64,000 nt of DNA from Aeromonas fluvialis (GTDB lineage Bacteria > Pseudomonadota > Gammaproteobacteria > Enterobacterales > Aeromonadaceae). Shown here piece by piece: positions 56,227 to 64,000 of the stretch. Under the pieces are notes generated by a model. It did no database searches, was not told where the DNA came from, and worked only from the letters and a program-made list of their open reading frames with translations. The DNA lies in assembly GCF_000819885.1 (NCBI RefSeq), contig NZ_CDBO01000057.1:1-64000 (forward strand), written 5' to 3'. The translations under genes were made by a program, and so were the position numbers. Every line of letters starts with the position of its first letter. The stretch's first letter is position 1.

Positions 56227-57585
56227 TTAGCGGGTTGGCGCGGTGTGAGACTCAGGAGCCCCCCCTTGCGCCACTCTGGGTGCCTGCGCCTTGAGAAAGG
56301 GGAGCAGCAGCAGGGCCGAGACGCCCGCCGCCACCGAGATCACCACGAAGAAGCCGTTCCAGTGCCAGATCTCCATCACCTTGGCCAGCGGATAGCCCGA
56401 CAGCGCCGCCCCCATGTAGGCAAACAGGCCGACGAAACCGGTGGCCGCTCCCGCCGAATTCTTGTGGGAGCACTCCGCCGCCGCCATGCCGATCAGCATC
56501 TGCGGGCCGAACACGAAGAAGCCGATGGTAAAGAAGCAGGCTGCCTGCATCACATAGCTGAAGAAGGGCATCAGCCAGAGCGATCCCACCGCCAGCAGGA
56601 TCCCCACCGCAAAGATCAGGTTCATCGGGCCACGGTTGCCGTTGAACAGCTTGTCCGATCCCCAGCCCGCCACCAGGGCGCCGATAAAGCCCCCCACCTC
56701 GAACATCGAAATAGCCGAGTTGGCGCTCATCAGATTGAAGCCGCGCTGCTCGGTCATATAGAGATTGCCCCAGTCGTTGATGGCGGTACGCACCACATAG
56801 ACCAACACGTAACAGCAGGCGAGCAGCCAGATATAGGGGTTGCCCAGCACATATTTACTCAGGATCTGGTGGTGGGAGAGCCCTGCATCCTGGGTCTGCT
56901 GGGCCAGCTCCATGGCATCCTTGCGCCACTCGCCCACCGTTGGCAGCCCCATGGCGCTCGGGGTATCCCGTAGTCGCCAGCAGAGGAACAATCCCGCAAG
57001 GATGGCGATAAGGCCGGGCACTATCATGCCGTAGCGCCAGCCATGTTGCAGGGCGATGGTGCTGACGATAAGGGGGATGAGCGCCCCGCCGACGTTGTGG
57101 GCGGTGTTCCAGGCCGACCACCAGACCCCGCGCTCGGTACGCGAATACCAGCTGGTGAGCAGCTTGGAGCAGGGGGGCCACCCCCAGCCCTGAAAGAAGG
57201 CGTTGGCGACCCAGAGGGCGGCAAACATCCAGAGTGCCGACGAGAGGCCGAACAGGATATTGATGACGCCGGTGGCCATCAGGCCAAGTCCCATGAAGTA
57301 GCGCGGATTGGCACGGTCGCTGATGATGCCGGAGAAGAACTTGGAGCAGCCGTAGGTGATGTAGAACAGGGTCCAGAGCATGCCGATATCGGACTTGTCC
57401 AGCATGCCGCTCGCCAGCATGTCCGGCATGGCGAAGTTGAAGCTCTTGCGGGTGAAGTAGAAGACCGCGTAGCCCAGATACATGGTCAGCAGCAGGTGCA
57501 GCCGCCAGTGACGATAGGTGGCGTCGATCTCGGCCTGATCCCGGATAAGGGGCCGGGGCGGCGCGCTTCTCATAAAACTCAGCAC
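56227..57585 (-). CDS. uhpC: UhpC, sugar-phosphate sensor/transporter-like protein
   Basis: A 452-residue 12-helix MFS protein of the organophosphate antiporter family, very close to E. coli UhpC as recalled: EIDATYRHWRLHLLLTMYLG, FYFTRKSFNFAMPD, GFIGALVAGWGSDKLFNGNR, and ECSHKNSAGAATGFVGLFAY. UhpC senses external glucose-6-phosphate and controls UhpB rather than acting mainly as a carrier. The start is GTG at 57585, giving LSFMRSA where E. coli has LPFLKAP. It follows uhpB by 21 bp. Confidence 0.9.
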   Translation of the reverse strand: MLSFMRSAPPRPLIRDQAEIDATYRHWRLHLLLTMYLGYAVFYFTRKSFNFAMPDMLASGMLDKSDIGMLWTLFYITYGCSKFFSGIISDRANPRYFMGLGLMATGVINILFGLSSALWMFAALWVANAFFQGWGWPPCSKLLTSWYSRTERGVWWSAWNTAHNVGGALIPLIVSTIALQHGWRYGMIVPGLIAILAGLFLCWRLRDTPSAMGLPTVGEWRKDAMELAQQTQDAGLSHHQILSKYVLGNPYIWLLACCYVLVYVVRTAINDWGNLYMTEQRGFNLMSANSAISMFEVGGFIGALVAGWGSDKLFNGNRGPMNLIFAVGILLAVGSLWLMPFFSYVMQAACFFTIGFFVFGPQMLIGMAAAECSHKNSAGAATGFVGLFAYMGAALSGYPLAKVMEIWHWNGFFVVISVAAGVSALLLLPFLKAQAPRVAQGGAPESHTAPTR

Positions 57586-57606
57586 AGGCTGGCCCTCTGG
57601 TGGTGA

Positions 57607-59127
57607 TTAGCCATGACTCTCCTCCCGTCTGCGACTGGGCAGGTTGACCGTCAGCTGGGTGCCGTGGATGCAGGAGAGTTGCAGACTGCCCCCGAGCGCC
57701 TGTACCCGCTCGCGAATGCCGAGCAGGCCATAGCCCTGTTGCGGGCGGCTTTCCGGCAGACCGCGGCCATCATCTTCCAGCACCAGTTGCAACTGCTCGC
57801 CGCTGGCCCGGGCGCGAATGGTGACCGAGTGGGCGTTGGCATGTTTGACCACGTTGTTGAGCCCCTCCTGACAGACCCGAAACAGGGTGACCCGCTGGGC
57901 GTCGGAGAGATCCCCATCCGCCAGCTGCCACTCCAGCCGGGTGACGATGCCGTGACGCTCCAGCTCCAGCTCTCGCAGCAGGGCGCGCACCGCCTGCTCC
58001 AGGGTCATGTCGTCGAGCTGGCGCGGGCGCAGCCGCCCGAGTAGACCGCGCACCGCGTCGTAGATCCCGAGCGACAGGGTGTCGATAAGGGCGCTGCTCT
58101 GGCCCACCCCGGCATTGTCGGGGGCAAGGCGGCGCACTATGCCTGCCTGGGTCCGGATGGCGGTGATGGTCTGGCCGATATCGTCGTGCAGCTCGCGCGC
58201 CACCTCCTTGCGGATGCTCTCCTCGGTCTCCAGCAGCCGTTCGGTGAGCTGGCGATTATGGGCGAGCTGGCGGGTCAGCGCCTGATTGAGTTCGCGCTGG
58301 CGCTGGATCCCCGCACCGAGCAGCAGGCCGGTGAGGCTCTGAGCCAGCAGGGAGAGCAGCAGGTCGAGGGGGTGATCGTGCCAGGCCTGACTGGCCAGCA
58401 GGGCGATGGTGTTCATCAGGGTGGCGAGCAGCGCCCCCTGCCAGCCGTAGCGCCACGCCATGGCGATGATGGGGATGGCCAGACAAAACGGGGTGAAGCG
58501 CACCAGCGAGTTGGGCAATCCCAGTTGCAGCCAGAGGCTCAACATGAACAGCAGCAGATACCAGACCAGATGGCGAAAGCGCCAGTCCACCGGCTGATCC
58601 ACCAGCGCAGGCCCCAGCGGCACCCAGGTGGCGCGGGTCAGGTAGTGCCAGATCAGCATGCAGGTGGAGGTGAGGGTGAGGCCGCCGGTCAGGCTGAGCA
58701 GCAGGGCCGAGAGGCCATCTTCCCCCGCCAGATGCCAGAGCAGGGCTTGCAGCAGCGCCGCCGCCGTGACGGTAGCGAGCAGCAGCAACAGTTGCTGCCA
58801 GTCGTTGCGCACCCGCTGACGACGGGCAATCAGTAGCGGCAACAGGGTCAGCAGACTGCCCGCGACCAGCCACGGCCAGTGGGGCAGCCCCACCTCCAGA
58901 TTGAGCCAGTAGAGCAGCAGCCCTTCGCACAGCAACAGCGGCGGCCAGTAGTGGCCGGGGCTTTGCAGCAACAACCCGAGTCGCAGGCCGAAGGGGAACA
59001 GCAGCACCGCCAGCGCCGGGCCACCCGCCAGATGCAGGCTGATGCTCCACAGGCAAAACCAGCCGGCGGCAAAGATGAAACAGGCCGCCAGCGCGATGGC
59101 GACATAGCTGGCAAAACGGGAGATCAC
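57607..59127 (-). CDS. uhpB: UhpB, sugar-phosphate-responsive histidine kinase
   Basis: A 506-residue kinase: an N-terminal MASE1-like membrane half of about eight helices (residues 1 to about 270), then a HisKA_3 dimerisation domain with the phosphorylated His at about 314 in [20 protein letters not shown] (E. coli H313), and HATPase_c ([29 protein letters not shown]). It phosphorylates UhpA when UhpC detects hexose phosphate. Its start overlaps the uhpA stop by 4 bp. Confidence 0.92.
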   Translation of the reverse strand: MISRFASYVAIALAACFIFAAGWFCLWSISLHLAGGPALAVLLFPFGLRLGLLLQSPGHYWPPLLLCEGLLLYWLNLEVGLPHWPWLVAGSLLTLLPLLIARRQRVRNDWQQLLLLLATVTAAALLQALLWHLAGEDGLSALLLSLTGGLTLTSTCMLIWHYLTRATWVPLGPALVDQPVDWRFRHLVWYLLLFMLSLWLQLGLPNSLVRFTPFCLAIPIIAMAWRYGWQGALLATLMNTIALLASQAWHDHPLDLLLSLLAQSLTGLLLGAGIQRQRELNQALTRQLAHNRQLTERLLETEESIRKEVARELHDDIGQTITAIRTQAGIVRRLAPDNAGVGQSSALIDTLSLGIYDAVRGLLGRLRPRQLDDMTLEQAVRALLRELELERHGIVTRLEWQLADGDLSDAQRVTLFRVCQEGLNNVVKHANAHSVTIRARASGEQLQLVLEDDGRGLPESRPQQGYGLLGIRERVQALGGSLQLSCIHGTQLTVNLPSRRREESHG

Positions 59128-59714
59128 CAGCTATCCAGCATGCGGTGGGCCAGCTCGACGTTGTTGCTGACCTTGAGTTTGTCCATCAGGTTGGCGCGAT
59201 GGACGTGGACGGTTTTGGGGGAGAGGCCGAGCTGCTCGGCGATGGCCTTCACCTCCAGCCCCTGTGCCAGCAACTGGGCGATTTCCCGCTCCCGATTGGT
59301 GAGGGGATCCCGGCTGCTGCTGGCCAGTTTTTGGGCGATGTCCGGCGTCAGATAACACCCCCCCTGGGCGGCGGTACGCACGGCAGCGATCAGCTCGTCC
59401 GGACTGCAGCGCTTGGAGAGAAACCCCTTGGCGCCGGTTTGCAACGCCTGCTCGATGAGGGCGGGGCTGTCGTGCACCGAGAGCATCACCACCGCCAGGC
59501 CGGAGGGGAGCTGCTTGAGCAGCTCCAGCCCCGATTGGTCGGGCATCGAGATGTCGCAGACGCAGACCCGCGCCCCACAGCCGGGCAAGCCGGCAAGGGC
59601 ATCGCTGGCGGAGCCGAATTCGGCGACTACCTGCAGATCGGGCTCCAGATTGAGCAGTTGGGCAAAACCGGATCGGACGATCTGGTGATCGTCGATGAGG
59701 GCAATGTTTATCAT
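59124..59714 (-). CDS. uhpA: UhpA, response regulator (NarL/FixJ type)
   Basis: A 196-residue regulator. The receiver domain has the acceptor Asp at residue 54 (VCDISMP, as in E. coli UhpA), and the LuxR-type helix-turn-helix is [20 protein letters not shown] and [19 protein letters not shown]. In enterics phosphorylated UhpA activates uhpT, the hexose-phosphate antiporter. uhpT is not in this window. First gene of uhpABC. Confidence 0.92.
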   Translation of the reverse strand: MINIALIDDHQIVRSGFAQLLNLEPDLQVVAEFGSASDALAGLPGCGARVCVCDISMPDQSGLELLKQLPSGLAVVMLSVHDSPALIEQALQTGAKGFLSKRCSPDELIAAVRTAAQGGCYLTPDIAQKLASSSRDPLTNREREIAQLLAQGLEVKAIAEQLGLSPKTVHVHRANLMDKLKVSNNVELAHRMLDSW

Positions 59715-59897
59715 GATGTCAGCCTGAAATTCGGTGCGTCATGACCATGACGCGGCCAACAAGATACCTGCCCCCCGAGTCAGGCTCAAGCAGCAGCAGG
59801 AAAAGGGGCTAAAAACCGGGGGCAAGGTGCGCAAAGCTTGATCGGGATCAGCTGGAATGGGGCTGGTCAATCGGAGGTGAACCGCGATGGTGGCTGA

Positions 59898-60635
59898 CTA
59901 CCGGGGAGCCTGATAGTTGTACTGAAGACCGATCCGCGCCAGCGAGCCATCCTTGCGCATCTCGTCGATTGTGGTTTGCCAGCGCCGCGCCTCCTTGACG
60001 GGGAACGCCTTGTTGGCGGCAAGATACAGCTGCGTATTCATCAGCACTTCCCCGCGAAGCAGGTGTTGCTGCGATAGCTGGTCGTGCTGCTGGGTATAGA
60101 GGATGACGTTCCATGCCGCCACCCAGGCGTCGATGCGCCCGCGATGGAGCTTGTGGGCATTGAGTTGCTCATCTGCCACCGTCTTGCCCTGAATCCCGAG
60201 GCGTTGCTTGAGCAGGTAATGGCCAAACGAGTCGCGTAGCACGCCCACATCAAGGCTCTTCAAATCGCTGCTTTGCAGCGGCTTGGGGTGAAAACGGCGA
60301 TGGCTGACGATCACAAACTGTTCGTCGATAATAGGGGTTACCCACTGATAGAGGTGCTCCCGCTGGCTGCTGCGCACGGTCGGTATCATCAACACATCCC
60401 GGCGATGAATCGTTTGGGTCAGCGCACGGGGGAGTGGCATCAGTTCGATGGTGAGTGGCTCGCCGAGACGGCGGGCCGCCTCCTCCATGATTTCGATGCC
60501 CATGCCGCTCGGCGCCCCCTGCTCGGTGTGGATGACATAGGGGGGCAGCTCGGCAGCCACCAGCACAATAGCCTGGGCGCCGGTGTGTACCAGCAATAAC
60601 AGCAGGGCAAAAAAGGGCAGGCAGAGAGCGCGCAT
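59898..60635 (-). CDS. Periplasmic solute-binding protein (SBP_bac_3-like), orphan
   Basis: A 245-residue secreted protein: signal peptide (MRALCLPFFALLLLL ... AQA) then AAELPPYVIHTEQGAPSGMG and IEIMEEAARRLGEPLTIELM, the first lobe of the amino-acid-binding fold. Such proteins without a transporter are common in Aeromonas and Vibrio and are often sensors or of unknown ligand. The ATG at 60635 begins the signal peptide but has a weak ribosome site; the frame opens upstream to a TTG at 60698. No ABC genes are adjacent. Confidence 0.75.
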   Translation of the reverse strand: MRALCLPFFALLLLLVHTGAQAIVLVAAELPPYVIHTEQGAPSGMGIEIMEEAARRLGEPLTIELMPLPRALTQTIHRRDVLMIPTVRSSQREHLYQWVTPIIDEQFVIVSHRRFHPKPLQSSDLKSLDVGVLRDSFGHYLLKQRLGIQGKTVADEQLNAHKLHRGRIDAWVAAWNVILYTQQHDQLSQQHLLRGEVLMNTQLYLAANKAFPVKEARRWQTTIDEMRKDGSLARIGLQYNYQAPR

Positions 60636-60717
60636 CAGGGTTTTGAGCCAGAGTCGAATGGTCAGAGTGTAACATTCCTGCCTGCGTTGTCTTTCCAACC
60701 ACTGAAGGGTTGGGATC

Positions 60718-61407
60718 TCAGTCGAAGAAATCCCGCAAATCGCGCACTTCGTAATCAGCGAGTTGCAGCCAGGGGATCCGAACGGGCAGCTTGCGCAGGG
60801 TTACCTCCATCCGGTAGCTGCGATAGCCGTTGAGGCTGGCGGACTCCACCACCAGCGGGATCTGCCAGCGGCTCGACCAGAGGATGCGGGTTCGTTGCTG
60901 CCCTTCGCGTTTTTCATACCAGCGGGCCTGCTCGGGGGCGGTCTCATTCAGGGGGGGCATCCCCTCGATCAGGGCCGGGTTGACGAGATGGCGGATCCGC
61001 GGCCAGTCTGGCTTGAAGGCCACCTGGCCATACTCTTCCGCCGGCACCTCCACCAGCTGGTTGTGCCAGCTGTCGGCATAGCGCAACTGAAGTTCACCTT
61101 CGTCACTGCGACTGACCCAGCGGGCCGCCATCTGGTGGGTAAAGTGCTTGTGGCCCGGCGTGGCATCGTGTGTGGCGTGATAGGCACGGGCAAGGGGGAG
61201 GGGAATGAGCCGCTGGCTCCACACCTGATTGCCCACGCGCAGCCACTTCTCCTGCCAGACACTCTCTCTGGCGATGCCATCGCTGCCGGTGTTCCGGTCG
61301 TAATAGCTGATCCGGGCGGCGAGATCCGGGGGGGTATCGTCGGCATGAAGGGGGAAGGCGAGGGCGCTGCCAAGCAGCCACAAGGAAAGTAAAAGTCGCA
61401 TCATCAT
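60718..61407 (-). CDS. Secreted protein of unknown function
   Basis: A 229-residue protein with a signal peptide (MMMRLLLSLWLLGSALAFP, cleavage near HAD) and a soluble body rich in Trp, Arg and Tyr. Recognisable features are ISYYDRNTGSDGIARESVWQ and a C-terminal RSYRMEVTLRKLPVRIPWLQ; neither belongs to a family I know. The acidic ending VRDLRDFFD is notable. Start chosen at 61407 because the signal peptide begins there. It lies just downstream of the phosphatase pair and may share their transcript. Confidence 0.65.
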   Translation of the reverse strand: MMMRLLLSLWLLGSALAFPLHADDTPPDLAARISYYDRNTGSDGIARESVWQEKWLRVGNQVWSQRLIPLPLARAYHATHDATPGHKHFTHQMAARWVSRSDEGELQLRYADSWHNQLVEVPAEEYGQVAFKPDWPRIRHLVNPALIEGMPPLNETAPEQARWYEKREGQQRTRILWSSRWQIPLVVESASLNGYRSYRMEVTLRKLPVRIPWLQLADYEVRDLRDFFD

Positions 61408-61476
61408 CTGTCGCTCGAAAGAGCCGGGACCCGGGCCGCTGAGTCGATTGCTCAGGTTCACCCGGGCCCCCGCTGC

Positions 61477-62868
61477 TTACAGGCCGAGCGCCTCCCGCAG
61501 TTTGCCAAATACCTTGGTGTTATCCAGCGTGCCCTTGAAGCGGTTGCTGCCTGCACCATCGGCGAACAGCATCACATCGCCGCCACCGTGGGTTTCCGAT
61601 GCCAGTTTGACGCCGGTCTCCTGCAGGTAGTCATCAGCCATCACCTGATCGCTGGTGAGGGTGGGGCGCACGTCCGCACGGTTGGGGCCGTTACCGAACA
61701 CCAGGGTGGTGAAAGGCTTGCCATCGACATCGTTCTGGGTCGCGCCATCGCCATTTTTCACCAGGTCCAGCACCGGATTGCCCTTGGCGGAGTAGCCGTT
61801 GATGGTCATGGTGTGGTCATGGTCGGCAGTGACCACGATCAGGGTATTGTTGAGGTCCACTTTACCGAGGGCCGTCTTGACCGCCTCATCCAGTGCCACC
61901 GCGTCGGTGAGCGACCGCTTGGCATTGGTGCCGTGCAGGGCGTGATCGATACGGCCGCCCTCTACCATAAGGAAGTAACCCTGACTGTTCTGGCTCAGCA
62001 GGTCGATCGCCTTGGCGGTCATTTCGGAGAGAGATGGCTGGGTATTGGCTGCCCCCTTGGCGACCCGATCCAGCTCGTAGTCGAGGTGGGATTTGCTGCT
62101 GAACAGACCGAGTACCTTGCCGCTGGTGACCTTGGCCAGTTCACTTTGGGTGGTGACATAGCGGTAGCCCAGCGCCTTCATCTCGGCGGTCAGGTCGCGG
62201 TTGTCATTGCGACCGCCCTTGTTGCTGGCGCTGTAGGGAGTCCAGTGGTTGGCACCGCCGCCCATCAGCACATCGACCCCATCCCCCAGTGCCTGGTTGA
62301 AACCAGCGCCCCCCGGAACGGCCTGTACGGCGATGTCATAAGCGGCATCCCGATGGCAGATGTGGGCGTAGGTGGCCGCAGGCGTGGCGTGGGTCAGCTC
62401 TGTGGTGGTGACGGCGCCGACCGACTTGCCTGCCGCCTTGGCCAGCTCCAGGATGGTGGCCGCCGGTTTGCCGTTGTCGTCAGTGCAGTTGTTGATGGTC
62501 TTGTTGCCGTTGCTGTCTTTGCCGGGGGCGACGGCCCTGGTGTCGCTGCTCATGGCGATCACCTCGTTGTTCATCTTGACCCCGGTGGTATAGGCCGCCA
62601 TGGAGGGGGCAGAATCGGTGGTCTGGGCATCGTTGGAGAAGGTCTTGATGCGCGCGCTGCGGGGCAGCTTCATCATCTCCAGATTGCCCTCTTCCCCCAC
62701 CTTGAACAGGCGGGTGGCGGTGAGCACGGTGGGGCCCATGCCATCACCGATAAAGAGAATGACGTTTTTGGCATCACCGGCCTGTGCCTGGGTGGTTGCG
62801 CCCAGCGCACTGAACAGGGCGGCGCAGACCAGCGTGTGCTTGATGGATGTGTTCATCTGTTTGCTCAT
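61477..62868 (-). CDS. Alkaline phosphatase (PhoA superfamily)
   Basis: A 463-residue periplasmic phosphatase. Signal peptide to about residue 30 (AQA), then NVILFIGDGMGPTVLTATRL with the first metal Asp, TDSAPSMAAYTTGV containing the nucleophilic Ser, EGGRIDHALHGTNA, and VVTADHDHTMTINGYSAKGN with the DHDH metal site. This is the PhoA-type alkaline phosphatase fold. AAGGAG precedes the ATG by about eight bases. It lies 11 bp downstream of a second phosphatase gene, a tandem paralogue. Confidence 0.93.
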   Translation of the reverse strand: MSKQMNTSIKHTLVCAALFSALGATTQAQAGDAKNVILFIGDGMGPTVLTATRLFKVGEEGNLEMMKLPRSARIKTFSNDAQTTDSAPSMAAYTTGVKMNNEVIAMSSDTRAVAPGKDSNGNKTINNCTDDNGKPAATILELAKAAGKSVGAVTTTELTHATPAATYAHICHRDAAYDIAVQAVPGGAGFNQALGDGVDVLMGGGANHWTPYSASNKGGRNDNRDLTAEMKALGYRYVTTQSELAKVTSGKVLGLFSSKSHLDYELDRVAKGAANTQPSLSEMTAKAIDLLSQNSQGYFLMVEGGRIDHALHGTNAKRSLTDAVALDEAVKTALGKVDLNNTLIVVTADHDHTMTINGYSAKGNPVLDLVKNGDGATQNDVDGKPFTTLVFGNGPNRADVRPTLTSDQVMADDYLQETGVKLASETHGGGDVMLFADGAGSNRFKGTLDNTKVFGKLREALGL

Positions 62869-62879
62869 GAAAGTGCTCC

Positions 62880-64000
62880 TTACAGCTGGGCCGCAGCCTT
62901 GATCTTGCCAAACACGGCGGTGTTATCGAGTGAGCCATGGAAGCTGTCAGCCCCCTTGCCGATGGCGCCGAGGAAGACATCGGTGCCGCCGTGGGTCTCA
63001 CTGCCAAGCTCGCCCACCTTGACCACCACCTCCTGGTGATAGTCATTGGCAAAGACGGTGGCATCGTCGAGCGGGGCAACGCTGCTGCGCGGGCCATCCA
63101 CCCGGTTGTAGCCGTTGCCAAAGCCGATGATGGTGTAGGGCATGCCGTCGCTGTCCTTGCTCGGCTCGCCGGTATCGTAGTTTCTCACCAGTCCGAGCAC
63201 GCCCGGGTTCTCGGCAGTGGTCTTGCCGGTACGCTTGGCATAGCCGTTGAGTACCAGGGTATGGTCATGGTCTGCGGTGACCACGATCAGGGTGTTTTTC
63301 AGCTCGGGGTCGGTCTTCTTCACCTCATCGATGGCAGCCTTGATGGCGTTATCGAACGCGAGGGTATCTTGCAGGGCCCGTTTGGCGTTGGTGTCGTGCA
63401 GAGCGTGATCGATACGGCTCCCTTCCACCATCAGGAAGTAACCTTTCTCGTTGTCCTTGAGCTGCTTGATGGCGGCCAGGGTCATCTGGGCCAGTGACGG
63501 CTCGCTGGCGGGACGGTCCAGCTCATATTTCATGTGGCTGGAACCAAACAGGCCCAGTAGCGGCTTGCCCGCATCGGCTTTGTTCAGCTCATCGAGGGTG
63601 CTGGCAAACTGGTAGCCGTTGGCTTTCATCTCGTCGATAAGGTTGCGGCCATCTTCCCGCTTGCCCTTGTCGGCCTTGGGCAAAAAGAAGCTGCTGCCAC
63701 CGCCGAGCACCACGTCCACCCCTTCCTTGAGGGCGCTGTTGTAACCCTTGCCTGCGGGCACCAGCTGTGCGGCGATATCCGCTTCCAGATCCCGGTTGCA
63801 GATATGGGCATAGGTGGCGGCCGGGGTGGCGTGGGTCACCCGGGTGCTGGTCACGACGCCGGTACCGCGACCATCGGCCTTGGCAAGCTCCAGCAAGGTG
63901 GTCACCGGTTTGCCGGCACTCTGGCTGCAGTCGCGCTCGAAGGTGGCGTCGCCGTCCATGCTGATGACGCCGTTGTTGCTCTTGACCCCGGTCATATAGG
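62880..64000 (-). CDS. Alkaline phosphatase (PhoA superfamily), 5' end outside window
   Basis: The open frame enters at the window end and runs to a stop at 62880, giving the C-terminal 373 or so residues of a second alkaline phosphatase. EGSRIDHALHDTNAKRALQD, VVTADHDHTLVLNGYAKRTG and SETHGGTDVFLGAIGKGADS are the same metal-site blocks as in the downstream gene, with clear divergence elsewhere. The signal peptide and nucleophile region lie beyond 64000. It is the upstream partner of a tandem pair. Confidence 0.92.
   Translation of the reverse strand, partial: YMTGVKSNNGVISMDGDATFERDCSQSAGKPVTTLLELAKADGRGTGVVTSTRVTHATPAATYAHICNRDLEADIAAQLVPAGKGYNSALKEGVDVVLGGGSSFFLPKADKGKREDGRNLIDEMKANGYQFASTLDELNKADAGKPLLGLFGSSHMKYELDRPASEPSLAQMTLAAIKQLKDNEKGYFLMVEGSRIDHALHDTNAKRALQDTLAFDNAIKAAIDEVKKTDPELKNTLIVVTADHDHTLVLNGYAKRTGKTTAENPGVLGLVRNYDTGEPSKDSDGMPYTIIGFGNGYNRVDGPRSSVAPLDDATVFANDYHQEVVVKVGELGSETHGGTDVFLGAIGKGADSFHGSLDNTAVFGKIKAAAQL

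Overview
The window is chromosomal DNA of a gamma-proteobacterium, most likely an Aeromonas. The basis is a moderately high G+C content, recalled protein similarity throughout, and a polar-flagellum cluster laid out as in Aeromonas and Vibrio (flgN-flgM-flgA / cheV-cheR-flgBCDEFGHIJKL plus flrABC). No database search was possible, so the genus call rests on recognition of families and gene order. Almost everything is housekeeping or core accessory sequence. I see no prophage, integron, CRISPR array, secretion island or recognisable defence system.

Layout. 1-202: the end of an IS200/IS605-type element (tnpB 3' end and right-end hairpin). 0.3-9 kb: a DUF2750 protein, two orphan family-5 substrate-binding proteins, a decayed eamA-type exporter, an HD-GYP protein, rsuA, a DMT transporter and a YfcE-type phosphoesterase. 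9-23.5 kb: flagellar rod, hook and ring cluster with the FlgM/FlgN/FlgA regulatory arm, cheV and cheR. Promoters can be read directly here: a sigma-28 site in front of flgM and two sigma-54 sites, in front of flgB and of flgF. 23.5-29.5 kb: a decayed mgtE fragment, ppx-ppk1 with a Pho box, a GcvR-like ACT protein and a DUF2726 protein. 29.7-33.6 kb: flrA and flrBC, the flagellar master regulators. 33.7-39.1 kb: Nif3-like protein, purMN with a PurR operator, upp, a DUF2066 protein and hda. 39.2-42.2 kb: glyoxylate shunt genes aceBA. 42.2-44.1 kb: a 46-codon unannotated small ORF, tRNA-Pro(GGG) and tadA.

44.3-50 kb: pstC-pstA-pstB-phoU behind a Pho box. PstC and PstA are of the long type, and a 16-codon ORF resembling a copy of the phoU start lies between pstB and phoU. 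50-53 kb: a CNNM/CBS membrane protein with a small lipoprotein, and a sterol-desaturase-family enzyme. 53.2-56 kb: a polar amino-acid ABC transporter (ATPase, permease, binding protein). 56.2-59.7 kb: uhpA-uhpB-uhpC, the sugar-phosphate sensing system, without uhpT nearby. 59.9-64 kb: an orphan solute-binding protein, a secreted protein of unknown function, and two tandem alkaline phosphatases, the second running off the window.

Two themes link the genes. Flagellar assembly is hierarchical: FlrA, then FlrB/FlrC with sigma-54, then the flgB and flgF operons; FlgM is made under sigma-28 and exported when the hook is complete. Phosphate handling recurs: Pst uptake with PhoU control, polyphosphate synthesis and breakdown, hexose-phosphate sensing, and periplasmic phosphatases. 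Pho boxes can be read ahead of both pst and ppk. The most notable small observations are the phoU-start duplication, the 46-codon ORF beside tRNA-Pro, the two-promoter split of the flg operon, and three decayed genes or elements.
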